A stretch of 13,555 nucleotides of DNA. Origin: CAZGSG01 sp964528095. GTDB taxonomy: Bacteria; Bacteroidota; Bacteroidia; Chitinophagales; Chitinophagaceae. The stretch is from the NCBI GenBank assembly GCA_964528095.1, contig CAZGSG010000147.1, positions 1-13,555 of the forward strand, in the 5' to 3' direction. Position 1 is the first letter of the stretch; each line of letters starts with the position of its first letter. The notes beneath the pieces are model-generated. The model saw nothing but the letters and a program-made list of their open reading frames with translations. It had not been told where the DNA came from and searched no databases. A program made the translations under genes and the position numbers. Shown here in pieces: positions 1 to 6,233 of this stretch.

Positions 1-436
1 ATGGTGAAGCGCCTAATACGAGTATCAATAAGGCAAATACTTTTGCGCTGTCTTTCACCGGGAACTGGTCTCGCACCATTGCCACCGCTGTCACGGTGGC
101 CGCGCAACTCCCTATCGCCTGTATAAAACGAAGCAGGATAAGATCGTCAATGCTATGTGCAAACGAACATCCCAGTGATGCGACTATATAAACAACAAGG
201 CCAATATACAAAGGCTTTTTCCTGCCAAAACGATCAAGCAGGGGGCCATACAATAGCTGTCCTGCTGAAATACCAATAAAAAAACCGCTCAATGACAGAG
301 AAACTTTTGAAGCAGTCGTTTTCAGGTCTTCAGCAATAGCCGGAAAACCGGGCAGATACATATCGATGGAAAAAGGGGCCAATGCTGTCAGGCTGCCCAG
401 TATAAGTATAAGGCTGAGATATCTTTTTCGGGTCAT
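1..436 (-). CDS. Bcr/CflA-family MFS drug efflux transporter (3' part missing)
   Basis: This is a proton-driven inner-membrane multidrug exporter of the 12-TM drug:H+ antiporter type, inferred from family. The 145 visible residues begin MTRKRYLSLILILGSLTAL and continue with SIDMYLPGFPAIAEDL, a hallmark of Bcr/CflA proteins where the first helix runs into a periplasmic loop. Then comes the MFS signature GQLLYGPLLDRFGRKKPL (about residues 59-76), which is the cytoplasmic loop between helices 2 and 3 with its D-R-x-G-R-[KR] core. Further hydrophobic helices follow, up to about the start of helix 5. The ATG at 434-436 is the start because it opens exactly on the canonical N-terminus. The rest of the gene (roughly 250 codons) lies beyond the left edge. 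It faces away from the repeat-rich gap on its 5' side. No clear -7 box was seen. The substrate cannot be told from the sequence. Confidence 0.9.
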   Translation of the reverse strand, partial: MTRKRYLSLILILGSLTALAPFSIDMYLPGFPAIAEDLKTTASKVSLSLSGFFIGISAGQLLYGPLLDRFGRKKPLYIGLVVYIVASLGCSFAHSIDDLILLRFIQAIGSCAATVTAVAMVRDQFPVKDSAKVFALLILVLGASP

Positions 437-771
437 ACAATTTATTGAAATGGGTAAACCGGATCAGCTAAAACAACGATGCCGTCTTTTAGTTCGGTAT
501 TTCTTTATTTATTTTATATGGATGGCAGAATTGAGACGCTGCAATGACCGGAAGCGATCTCAAAAGTATTTTTAATAGGATCATCTTGTAGCTGGCTGTT
601 TTCACGAGTGAAAATACTTCTTAGCGCAACCCTACGGAGATCGCTAAGTTCTTCCTTCGCTCATTTTCTCTGTTAATTTCTTTAAACCCTCTATCGAAAT
701 ACAGGAGCTACCTGTTTATTTCCCCCTGGTAAGGCTGGCCATTTAATGAAGAATTACTTGCAATAGTTAGA
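437..771. other. Gene-free interval with hairpin and repeat fragment
   Basis: No credible coding sequence is present; a 69-codon plus-strand frame starting at 366 lies mostly antisense to the transporter and has no recognisable protein character. The interval holds the perfect hairpin at 599-614, a 6-bp inverted repeat TTAGCG/CGCTAA (621-626 and 642-647), and at 651-690 a sequence that recurs inverted at 7726-7755. The leader of the MFS gene must lie at its left end, but no clear TAnnTTTG box was found. Confidence 0.6.
599..690. repeat. Partial copy of hairpin/inverted-repeat unit (see 7720-7955)
   Basis: A perfect palindrome TTTTCAC-GA-GTGAAAA (599-614) is followed about 35 bases later by CTTCCTTCGCTCATTTTCTC (651-670) and TGTTAATTTC. 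The second part is the near-exact reverse complement of 7731-7755. The same hairpin core with different loops occurs at 7808-7824 and 7847-7866. Only one end of the unit is recognisable here, so this looks like a truncated or decayed copy. Confidence 0.6.
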
Positions 772-1343
772 ATTTGATCTTACGGACGCGTCAAGATAAG
801 TTTAGGTTATCCGGGCTGTTGTAACCCATCAGTACTTCCTGTCAATGTCCTCTTACATTGAAAAGAGGGCGTCATTTTGAGCAACCCTTGCTTTTCAGAT
901 CAAGCACTACTTTTACATATCATTTCTATTTCAACTACCAGCGCTATGAATCTTAATTAACAAACTGCCTGAACTATTACAAACCCATTTCTTTCATTTG
1001 CTCCGGAGGAGCATCCTGTTTATAGTCAATAACAGCACACAAACCTATAGACTCCGGAGGAGTCGCCTCATTTAGCAGGGGCTCCTCCGGAGCCAGCAAC
1101 GTCAACGAGATCTTTTCTATAAACAGAAGGCTTCTCCGAAGCCAGTGCAGGCCCCGGAGAATCTGTAAAACCTGATAGCTCATCTGACAAGTAGTTCCTG
1201 TTAAAAAGACTGATCCTGTCGATTCAAAATATTTTCCCGGCAAGTTCTCTTTTGAATGTAAGAGGACATTGACAGGAAATGCTAATGGATTACAACAGTC
1301 CGGGTAGTCTAAACCAGTCTCGCTATTGTCCGTAAGATCAAAT
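772..1343. mobile_element. Non-autonomous element with ~96 bp terminal inverted repeats (MITE-like)
   Basis: Left arm 772-867 and right arm 1343-1247 are imperfect inverted repeats of about 96 bases, roughly 83% identical by eye. The outermost 16 bases are identical (ATTTGATCTTACGGAC), and so is an inner block of about 20 bases ending CCTCTTACATT, followed by AAAAGAG on both arms. Many of the differences are transitions, which suggests ageing of once-identical arms. The ~380 bp core has no convincing gene: one 88-codon minus-strand frame (977-1243) lacks a recognisable domain and runs through the hairpin cluster. Direct AGA trinucleotides abut both ends (769-771 and 1344-1346) and could be a 3-bp target duplication, but that is weak. 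A MITE-type derivative mobilised by a transposase elsewhere fits best; a long structured RNA is the alternative. Confidence 0.6.
1000..1143. repeat. Cluster of four CTCCGGAG-type hairpins in nested palindrome
   Basis: Four short hairpins share one design: GCTCC-GGA-GGAGC (1000-1012), GACTCC-GGA-GGAGTC (1050-1064), GGCTCC-TCC-GGAGCC (1080-1094) and GGCTTC-TCC-GAAGCC (1129-1143). The first two have loop GGA and the last two loop TCC, and the spacings are 37, 15 and 34 bases, so the set is roughly mirror-symmetric about 1072. The flank CTGTTTATAG (1016-1025) is repeated inverted as CTATAAACAG (1117-1126), and TCATTTAGCA (1068-1077) lies at the centre. The cluster sits in the core of the 772-1343 element. 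Confidence 0.7.
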
Positions 1344-1380
1344 AGATTTTATTACAAATTACTTTTGAAATAAAATCTAT
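1342..1380. repeat. Perfect 12-bp inverted repeat, possible weak terminator
   Basis: ATAGATTTTATT (1342-1353) and AATAAAATCTAT (1369-1380) are exact reverse complements around a 15-base loop. The hairpin lies just past the stop of the minus-strand dioxygenase gene and overlaps the last two bases of the long-TIR element. The stem is AT-rich and no clean T-run follows, so a terminator role is only possible. Confidence 0.45.
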
Positions 1381-1398
1381 CCCTATCCTGACTCTTCT

Positions 1399-1992
1399 TC
1401 AATCAACTTTTAACCAGCCCGTAATACTCATTCTCGGCTTATTGGTCAGTAATACTTCATGCATCAACTCATTGCTTTTGAAAAAAACGCTTTTCCCGTT
1501 AACAGGAGAAATATTCTGCAACCTGTTTTCGTGATGAATGCGGAGCTCTCCCCCATCCTTTTCCTCCCAGCCAGCATTCAGGTACATGATCATCGAATAT
1601 TGCCTGCTCGCATTATTGCGAAACTGGTCAAGGTGTTTTTTATAAAAACTGCCCTGCTCGTACATAGCATAATGAAATTCGCATCCCGTTATACCTGTAT
1701 AGCAGGTTGTATTCAAATGAACGATAAAACAGTCCATGAGGTCAAAAAAATCATTTTCATGTTGGTTATTATGGGCCCTGTCAAGCCAGAATATCTTATC
1801 ACTTCGTACAGTCTTATCATGCGCAATCGTCGCGTCATTTCCCGTACCGGCAGATTGCATCCGGTCATCAGCATACAGCGTCAGCATATTTTCTTTTAAA
1901 CTGGAAGCGAGTGACAGGCTCAGAAAATCTTCCGCTATGCCTACTTTGTCATCAATATAACTATCGATGAGCGTATTAAATATATGTTGCAA
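1399..1992 (-). CDS. 2-oxoglutarate/Fe(II)-dependent dioxygenase, SM-20/prolyl-hydroxylase-like
   Basis: A 197-residue cytoplasmic protein (no signal peptide) of the P4Hc/EGL-9-like family, which couples oxidation of 2-oxoglutarate with O2 to hydroxylation of a protein or small substrate. The iron facial triad is visible: H120 and D122 in YKKHLDQF and H178 in ELMHEV. R187 in RMSITGW is the expected 2-oxoglutarate salt-bridge residue. RSDKIFWLD (63-71) and CEFHYAMYEQGSFY (104-117) are typical of bacterial SM-20-like proteins, and DGGELRIH matches the turn before the distal His. The frame is open upstream but holds no ATG; the first in-frame ATG is Met36, which would delete the conserved start NTLIDSYIDDKVGIAEDFLS, so the TTG at 1990-1992 is the likely start. 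The substrate is unknown; protein hydroxylation is an inference. A shorter form from Met36 is possible but less likely. Confidence 0.85.
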   Translation of the reverse strand: MQHIFNTLIDSYIDDKVGIAEDFLSLSLASSLKENMLTLYADDRMQSAGTGNDATIAHDKTVRSDKIFWLDRAHNNQHENDFFDLMDCFIVHLNTTCYTGITGCEFHYAMYEQGSFYKKHLDQFRNNASRQYSMIMYLNAGWEEKDGGELRIHHENRLQNISPVNGKSVFFKSNELMHEVLLTNKPRMSITGWLKVD

Positions 1993-2052
1993 AGGAAAAA
2001 GTGTAGCCGCTGGTTTTGAATAATTGCCGGGGCCTGTGAAGATAAACCTTAT

Positions 2053-2084
2053 AAATTCAAAATTAAAAAGTCAAAATTAAAAAA
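2053..2084 (+). repeat. AT-rich AATTCAAAA-type repeat, plus-sense copy
   Basis: The run AAATTCAAAATTAAAAAGTC followed by AAAATTAAAAAA belongs to the same family as the repeats after five stop codons in this window. Here it is antisense to both neighbouring minus-strand genes and forms an inverted pair with 2108-2140, separated by about 23 bases. Confidence 0.6.
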
Positions 2085-2107
2085 CAGACCCCAATAATTG
2101 GAGTGCA

Positions 2108-2140
2108 TTTTTGACTTTTGAATTTTGACTTTTGAATTTG
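2108..2140 (-). repeat. AT-rich 3'-UTR repeat after serine hydrolase gene
   Basis: Read on the minus strand, right after the TGA of the serine hydrolase, the sequence is CAAATTCAAAAGTCAAAATT followed by a second CAAAAGTCAAAAA. Together with the inverted copy at 2053-2084 it could fold into a long AT-rich hairpin serving as a transcript end. Confidence 0.6.
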
Positions 2141-2141
2141 A

Positions 2142-3334
2142 TCATTCAAAACCCTTCATCAATCTTTGCACAACCCCGTCCATTGCCCTGTTATTGATCC
2201 ATCTCACTACCATTACCAGGTCATGTTCGGGATCTACATAGATTATATTAGCGCCATTCCCCACATGCATAAAGGCTGTGGCCGGTGCTGAAGGAAGTAA
2301 TTTCTTATCTGTATTCAGAAACCAGTTCATGTATCCATAATCCCTTTTAACCGGGGTTGGTGTAAGCGCCTGTTTTACCCAATTTTCACTGATAAGTTGC
2401 CGGCCATTCCAGTTGCCTTTATGTAATGAAAGCAGGCCAAAACGTGCGAGGTCATATGTATTCATAAACATGCCACCGCCCCAATGTCCGCCACCGCTTA
2501 CACTTTGCACGATCTGTCCATCCAATACGATCCAGGCATTGCGATAACCCGTCCACCTCCATGTGGAGGAAGCGCCGATTGGGTCCATGATCGCCTGCTT
2601 GAGGACCTGGGGCAAGGGACGACGCCATACATTGGTGGCAGCAAGAGCGAGGGCATTTACCGTACGTCATTGTATTCATACACCGTACCGCTTGTACGCC
2701 GGGGCCTGGTCTTCCAGTCAGCCGCACTGCTGTCCGGCCTGTCTGCCCATTCCGGCTTACCCCATAATGTTCCTTCCCAATCGCTTGTTTGACGCAAGAG
2801 GTCATTCCAGGTAATGGTACGGTTGTGTGCACTGGTAAAAGGTGTTAATGTTTGCTTTTGTCCATAAACTTCAATGGCCGGCATATAACCGGCAACGGTA
2901 TCCGTTACGTTTTTAATAAGCCCGCTGTCGACTGCCACGCCAACCACAGTGCTTAAAAAACTCTTCGTGATGCTATGTATCATATCGCATCGCAGGGGCT
3001 CACCCCAACTGGCAACAAGATATCCTTTATAAATAAGTACACCCGTAGGTTCTCCACGATCGGCAAAAGGGCCGATGGCTTCACCAAAAGGTTCCTTTCC
3101 AAAACCAGCCGCCTGGTCAGCCTCCATACTACGGGGATTCTTTGATTCATTGGCGATCGCGAAAGCAATTGCTGAATCGATAGCAGCAATTTTTAACCCG
3201 AGTTCTGTCGCGGTTTTCTGTTGCCAATTGTTCGCCGGCGGAAAATAAGAAGCTCCCGCTGTCTTTTTTATCTTTTGGGCATAAGCAGAATGAACGAAAA
3301 CTACACATACAATGAAGAAGGCGTATGATCGCAT
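2142..3334 (-). pseudogene. Exported serine hydrolase (beta-lactamase/esterase family), one-base frameshift
   Basis: Restoring one base gives a 397-residue secreted hydrolase of the class C beta-lactamase/penicillin-binding-protein fold, a family that includes esterases and 6-aminohexanoate-dimer hydrolases. A signal peptide ends around residue 20 (FFIVCVVFVHSAYAQ). The catalytic S121-x-x-K124 is in MIHSITKSFL. YEYNDVR (219-225) supplies the Y of the Y-x-N motif. After the shift come SGGGHWGGGMFMNTYDLARF and HVGNGANIIYVDP, the H-x-G equivalent of the KTG box. The upstream frame ends at TAA 2657-2659 immediately after YNDVR, and the next frame continues VNALALAATNVWRRP without loss, so a G is missing from a GG(G) run at 2660-2661. 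This is either a recent inactivating mutation or a homopolymer sequencing error, because both halves are otherwise intact. The start is ATG 3332-3334. Exact substrate unknown. Confidence 0.85.
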
Positions 3335-3430
3335 AAATGGATTGAGTTGAGATGTACCGATGATTTATAAATATACTGTAAGCGGATGAAGTGGATGAAT
3401 TCTTTATAAGTAGTTTTTATAAAGATCCGC

Positions 3431-3634
3431 CAAAAACAAAACCCCGGTAGATACCGGGGCTCTTAATTTCTTTCACAACTGTGTAACTGGACGGTTGGAG
3501 TCTCATAGGGATCATTGGCGACTCTTCAAAGGGATAGGATTTCTGTGTTCGGTTTTCAAGGATAATCGATTAAAACAACTGTTTTCAAGGTATTGGATAA
3601 AAGTCATCAAGACAGTTATTACTACGCTGTTTGA
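3431..3634 (-). ncRNA. Candidate ~200-nt small RNA
   Basis: A minus-strand unit is bounded by a promoter-like TACTTTG (3646-3640, one base short of TAnnTTTG, with a T-run about 18 bases upstream) and by the terminator at 3432-3459. Inside are a perfect hairpin AAAACA-GT-TGTTTT (3585-3572), two copies of CCTTGAAAAC, and GAGTC/GACTC arms. The length is about that of a 6S-type RNA, but the expected long end-to-end stem was not convincing by eye. The unit could equally be the leader or remnant of a short gene. Confidence 0.25.
3432..3459 (-). terminator. Rho-independent terminator, minus strand
   Basis: CCCCGGTA (3442-3449) pairs perfectly with TACCGGGG (3452-3459). On the minus strand the GC-rich stem is followed by TTTTGTTTTTG, a good U-tract; on the plus strand only a weak CTCTTAATTTCTTT follows. 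It therefore points at a minus-strand transcript that starts right of 3460, where no protein gene lies. Confidence 0.6.
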
Positions 3635-3709
3635 TAGCACAAAGTAACGAAGCGGCGGCACCTGAAAAAATAGATCGATCCTTACTTGTTTTGTAGTCGT
3701 TATACTATA

Positions 3710-3818
3710 AGCGCTTAACTCATTGTTTATTAATCACCAGTAAGGGTTTTCACATACAGCGACAAGCCTGCTCATTCATACGGTAACCGGTCTTAACCGC
3801 ATGAGTGAGAGCGCTTAA
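3710..3818. promoter_or_regulatory. Paired AGCGCTTAA sites and imperfect palindrome upstream of DUF2130
   Basis: AGCGCTTAA occurs at 3710-3718 and again at 3810-3818, exactly 100 bases apart. Between them, 3771-3784 and 3796-3809 form a 14-bp stem with one mismatch and one wobble (CTCATTCATACGGT versus ACCGCATGAGTGAG), with ACCGGT in the loop. The block ends about 20 bases before the putative -7 box at 3840-3847. The geometry suggests regulator binding or an RNA structure; no regulator can be named. Confidence 0.3.
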
Positions 3819-3839
3819 TGGCAAGTGCGCTTTTTATTT

Positions 3840-3847
3840 TAGATTTG
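3840..3847 (+). promoter_or_regulatory. Putative -7 box (TAGATTTG) for DUF2130 gene
   Basis: TAGATTTG matches the Bacteroidota -7 consensus TAnnTTTG exactly and lies 18 bases before the ATG at 3866. At the expected distance for the -33 element there is only AATG (3817-3820) instead of TTTG, so the promoter would be weak or regulated and its leader very short. Confidence 0.35.
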
Positions 3848-3865
3848 GCTGAAATATATAGATAG

Positions 3866-5092
3866 ATGCCTGCTGAAATAAAATGTCCGAACTGTGGCCA
3901 CGAATTTGAACCAAATGAAGTTATCCGCGAAGAAGTAGAAAAAGAGCTCCGGTCAAAAGCTGCCGAATGGCAGAAAAAGAAAGCCGAAGAATTCCAGCAA
4001 CAACTCCAGAAAAAAGAAACCGAACACCAGCAAATACTGCAATCCGAAAAATCAAAATTGCAAAGACAGCTCGAAGAATCACTGCGCAAGTCGATCGGTT
4101 CTGATTTTGAGAATAAATTACGCATGCTGGAAGAAAACAATAAAGAGAATGAAGAGAAATTAAAAAACGCTCGTCAAAAGGAACTGGAATTTCTGCAAAA
4201 AGAGCAACAATTAAAAAACAAGGAAGCAGAAATAGAGATCACCGTGCAGAAACAATTACAAAAAGACCGTGAGAAATTAACAGAAGAGATCCGCAAAATA
4301 GAAGAGCAGAAAGTAGCAGGCAAAGAGACCGAATACCAGATGCGTTTAAAAGAACTGGAGAAACAACTGGAAGACCAGAAAAAACTGGCGGAGGAAATGC
4401 GTCGTAAAGCAGAACAGGGATCCACACAGCTGCAGGGCGAAGTACAGGAACTGGCGCTGGAAGAGCTGCTAAAGCTGGCCTTTCCATTCGATCTGATCAG
4501 CGAAGTGGGTAAAGGTGTAAGGGGTGCTGACTGTATCCAGACCGTTCGCAATAGTTTTGGCCAGGAATGCGGCAAGATCATTTTTGAAAGCAAACGCACC
4601 AAGGACTTCTCCAATGACTGGATAGAAAAACTGCGGGCAGATATGCGCAGCCAGGGAGCCGATGTCGCGGTAATCGTGTCGCAGGCATTACCAAAAGAAA
4701 TGGATCGTTTTGGTGAAAAAGACGGCGTATGGATCTGTTCCTTTGCAGAAGTAAAAGCCATTGTGCACCTGCTGAGAGATGGTATCATTAAAATTTCTAC
4801 CGCATTAAAAAAACAGGATAATAAGGGAGATAAAATGCACTTGTTGTATGACTATCTTACCAGTACGGAGTTTGCCGAACAATGGAAGGCGATCCGCGAA
4901 GGCTTTATGAGTATGAAACTATCCATACAAAAAGAACGGGATGCCATGGAAAAACTGTGGAAGGCAAGAGAAAAACAATTGGAAAAAATCCTGCTCAATG
5001 CCGCACATGTAAGAGGATCGATAGAAGGAATTGCCGGAATGGAATCAATTGACCTTAATTTGCTTGATGCTCCTGGTGAAGAAAACGAATGA
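3866..5092 (+). CDS. DUF2130 protein: N-terminal CPNCGH, long coiled coil, predicted nuclease-like domain
   Basis: This 408-residue protein belongs to the DUF2130 family, whose function is not established. It starts MPAEIKCPNCGHEF; C7 and C10 form half of a zinc-ribbon knuckle, with no second CxxC pair nearby. Residues about 20-190 are a very charged coiled coil rich in E, K and Q. The conserved domain follows at about 198-310: ELLKLAFPFDLISEVGKGVRGADCIQTV, then CGKIIFESKRTKDFSNDWIEKLRADM. D222 followed by E241-S-K243 has the spacing and hydrophobic strand of a PD-(D/E)xK nuclease core, which is an inference. A second helical stretch (about 322-385) with AEQWKAIREGF is typical of the family's C-terminus. 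The gene stands alone on the plus strand, facing the lipoprotein gene, and carries the AT-rich repeat right after its TGA. Cytoplasmic; DNA-end processing or repair is possible but unproven. Confidence 0.88.
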   Translation: MPAEIKCPNCGHEFEPNEVIREEVEKELRSKAAEWQKKKAEEFQQQLQKKETEHQQILQSEKSKLQRQLEESLRKSIGSDFENKLRMLEENNKENEEKLKNARQKELEFLQKEQQLKNKEAEIEITVQKQLQKDREKLTEEIRKIEEQKVAGKETEYQMRLKELEKQLEDQKKLAEEMRRKAEQGSTQLQGEVQELALEELLKLAFPFDLISEVGKGVRGADCIQTVRNSFGQECGKIIFESKRTKDFSNDWIEKLRADMRSQGADVAVIVSQALPKEMDRFGEKDGVWICSFAEVKAIVHLLRDGIIKISTALKKQDNKGDKMHLLYDYLTSTEFAEQWKAIREGFMSMKLSIQKERDAMEKLWKAREKQLEKILLNAAHVRGSIEGIAGMESIDLNLLDAPGEENE

Positions 5093-5127
5093 AATTCAAA
5101 AGTCAAAATTAAAAATTAAAAATTAAA
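5093..5127 (+). repeat. AT-rich 3'-UTR repeat after DUF2130 gene
   Basis: Starting at the base after the TGA, AATTCAAAAGTCAAAATTAA continues with AAATTAAAAATTAAAC. It is the sense-oriented family copy and forms an inverted pair with 5515-5546 across the convergent gap. Confidence 0.65.
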
Positions 5128-5514
5128 CTCCGTTATCGGGAAGTCGTTTTGAACTTCTTGTCTTACCCTGAAGCCTGCATCAATCTTTGCCATATATGCG
5201 GTGTTTATCCGATGATTGTACGGTGCTCCTTCGATACAAGCAGCCAACAAATACAGAATTAACACAGCTTAAACACAGAACTTACTCAGTGTTTTCCTGG
5301 GCTTGATTTGGGTTTGATCTGGGTGAGATCTGGGTTTGATCTGGGTTAGTACCTTATTAACATCGAACAAGCACCGGTCAAACCCCGGAAAAACTTTTTA
5401 CAAGCAGTTCTTTAACATTTTTTTATCTGTGACTGCGGATGGCAGGCCCGAAGAAAGAGAGTGATAAAAGTCAACCTGCAAAATCAAAAAAAAATCTCTG
5501 AAAACAGGGTCAGG
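5128..5514. other. Gene-free convergent gap between DUF2130 and lipoprotein genes
   Basis: No credible gene was seen; a 61-codon minus-strand frame at 5398-5583 runs into the lipoprotein 3' end and looks accidental. The gap holds repeated ACACAG words (5267-5285), the 11-bp tandem repeat at 5302-5345, and is bracketed by inverted copies of the AT-rich 3'-UTR repeat. Confidence 0.55.
5302..5345 (+). repeat. Tandem repeat, four 11-bp units (consensus TTTGATCTGGG)
   Basis: Units at 5302-5312 (CTTGATTTGGG), 5313-5323 (TTTGATCTGGG), 5324-5334 (TGAGATCTGGG) and 5335-5345 (TTTGATCTGGG). The second and fourth are identical, the others differ at two positions each. It lies in a convergent gap outside genes, so slippage expansion is the simplest explanation. 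Confidence 0.75.
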
Positions 5515-5546
5515 TTTTGAATTTTTAATTTTGACTTTTGAATTAT
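5515..5546 (-). repeat. AT-rich 3'-UTR repeat after lipoprotein gene
   Basis: On the minus strand, a few bases after the TGA, the sequence reads ATAATTCAAAAGTCAAAATT followed by AAAAATTCAAAA. It is the inverted partner of 5093-5127. Confidence 0.65.
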
Positions 5547-5548
5547 AC

Positions 5549-6190
5549 TCACTTCGCGCTATAAGGAAACTTCTTAGCCGCATTTTTCATCAATGCGTCC
5601 ACCAGCTTGGTACTGGATGATCCTACAGACCCGGAAGCTTCATAATCATACTTCCATAAAAGGCCGCTTGTTTTACCATCGTGTATATTGATCGTAGTAT
5701 AAATCTTGTTTGTATTTCCCCATACACCAACCAATAGACCGATAGCTGCCGATGCTCCATCAGACATTGGTTTTTCCATTTTTGTCTTGTCCTGTAATAC
5801 AGCATCAACGCCCAGCAGTTTAGCGATCTCGGCCCGGTCTTTCAAAACCAGGTCTGCATAATTTACGCCTGCCTGTTTTAGCAATGCGTTGGTACGCGTA
5901 ACATCCTGGAAGGTTACCGTGTAATTGAATTTTCCCGATCTGCGCAAAAACCAGCTATACATTTTGTCCTGTATTTCATAACTGGTTTTTTCATTCATTT
6001 CGGCGATCTGTTCCGCCGTTACTTTTTTTGCCTGGTTAGGACGTAGTTCTGTAGTTACGTCAGCGGGAAGGATCGCTACTGTTTTGTGTTTTGCCAGCGC
6101 GGTATCAAATTCGGATGACTTATAGATCTTCGGTCCGCAGGATGCGAACAGTAGGCCCATTAATAAAGTTTGTACAATTTGTCTTTTCAT
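5549..6190 (-). CDS. Lipoprotein with CsgG/DUF799-like character
   Basis: A 213-residue predicted lipoprotein. The N-terminus MKRQIVQTLLMGLLFASC ends in a lipobox with acylation at C18; the following GPKIY lacks the acidic run used for surface export in some Bacteroidota, so a periplasm-facing outer-membrane location is likelier. The mature part starts with a strand like KTVAILPADV (36-45), seen in the CsgG and GNA1162/DUF799 lipoprotein groups, then EIQDKMYSWFLRR, NALLKQAGVNYADL, AEIAKLLGVDAVLQ (a regulator-like helix-strand unit common to the fold), and TTINIHDGKTSGLLWKYDYEASGSVG, resembling the end of that fold. Assignment to the fold is inferred from pattern only. The start is 43 bases after the end of the phosphopantetheinyl transferase gene on the same strand, so the two probably share a transcript. 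Function unknown; an envelope assembly role is conceivable. Confidence 0.75.
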   Translation of the reverse strand: MKRQIVQTLLMGLLFASCGPKIYKSSEFDTALAKHKTVAILPADVTTELRPNQAKKVTAEQIAEMNEKTSYEIQDKMYSWFLRRSGKFNYTVTFQDVTRTNALLKQAGVNYADLVLKDRAEIAKLLGVDAVLQDKTKMEKPMSDGASAAIGLLVGVWGNTNKIYTTINIHDGKTSGLLWKYDYEASGSVGSSSTKLVDALMKNAAKKFPYSAK

Positions 6191-6233
6191 AAAAAAGGTG
6201 ATGGTGAATTAATATGATCAGACAAAGAAAAAC

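Larger units (their letters stand above)
3335..3865. other. Gene-free interval with terminator, possible small RNA and palindromes
   Basis: There is no credible protein gene in 531 bases. The left part holds the promoter region of the serine hydrolase and a minus-strand terminator (3432-3459). The middle (3460-3640) may be a minus-strand small RNA. The right part holds two AGCGCTTAA sites and an imperfect palindrome before the DUF2130 gene. A 31-codon minus-strand frame (MTFIQYLEN...) lies in the RNA candidate, but nothing supports its translation. Confidence 0.55.

Noticed and set aside
977..1243. 88-codon minus-strand frame inside the long-TIR element
   Set aside because: It runs through the hairpin cluster, its residues follow the repeated CTCCGGAG words, and it shows no domain, signal or membrane pattern.
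1459..1960. Plus-strand frames of 146 and 74 codons
   Set aside because: They are antisense to the dioxygenase gene, whose catalytic motifs are intact; no protein character of their own.
2452..2832. Frames of 126, 102 and 83 codons around the frameshift
   Set aside because: They are shadow frames of the serine hydrolase; none carries its motifs or any other known motif.
2980..3189. 69-codon minus-strand frame
   Set aside because: It is an overlapping frame of the serine hydrolase signal and catalytic region, without motifs.
4174..4788. 204-codon minus-strand frame
   Set aside because: Ser/Cys/Phe-rich product is the usual antisense image of a Glu/Lys-rich coiled coil (DUF2130).
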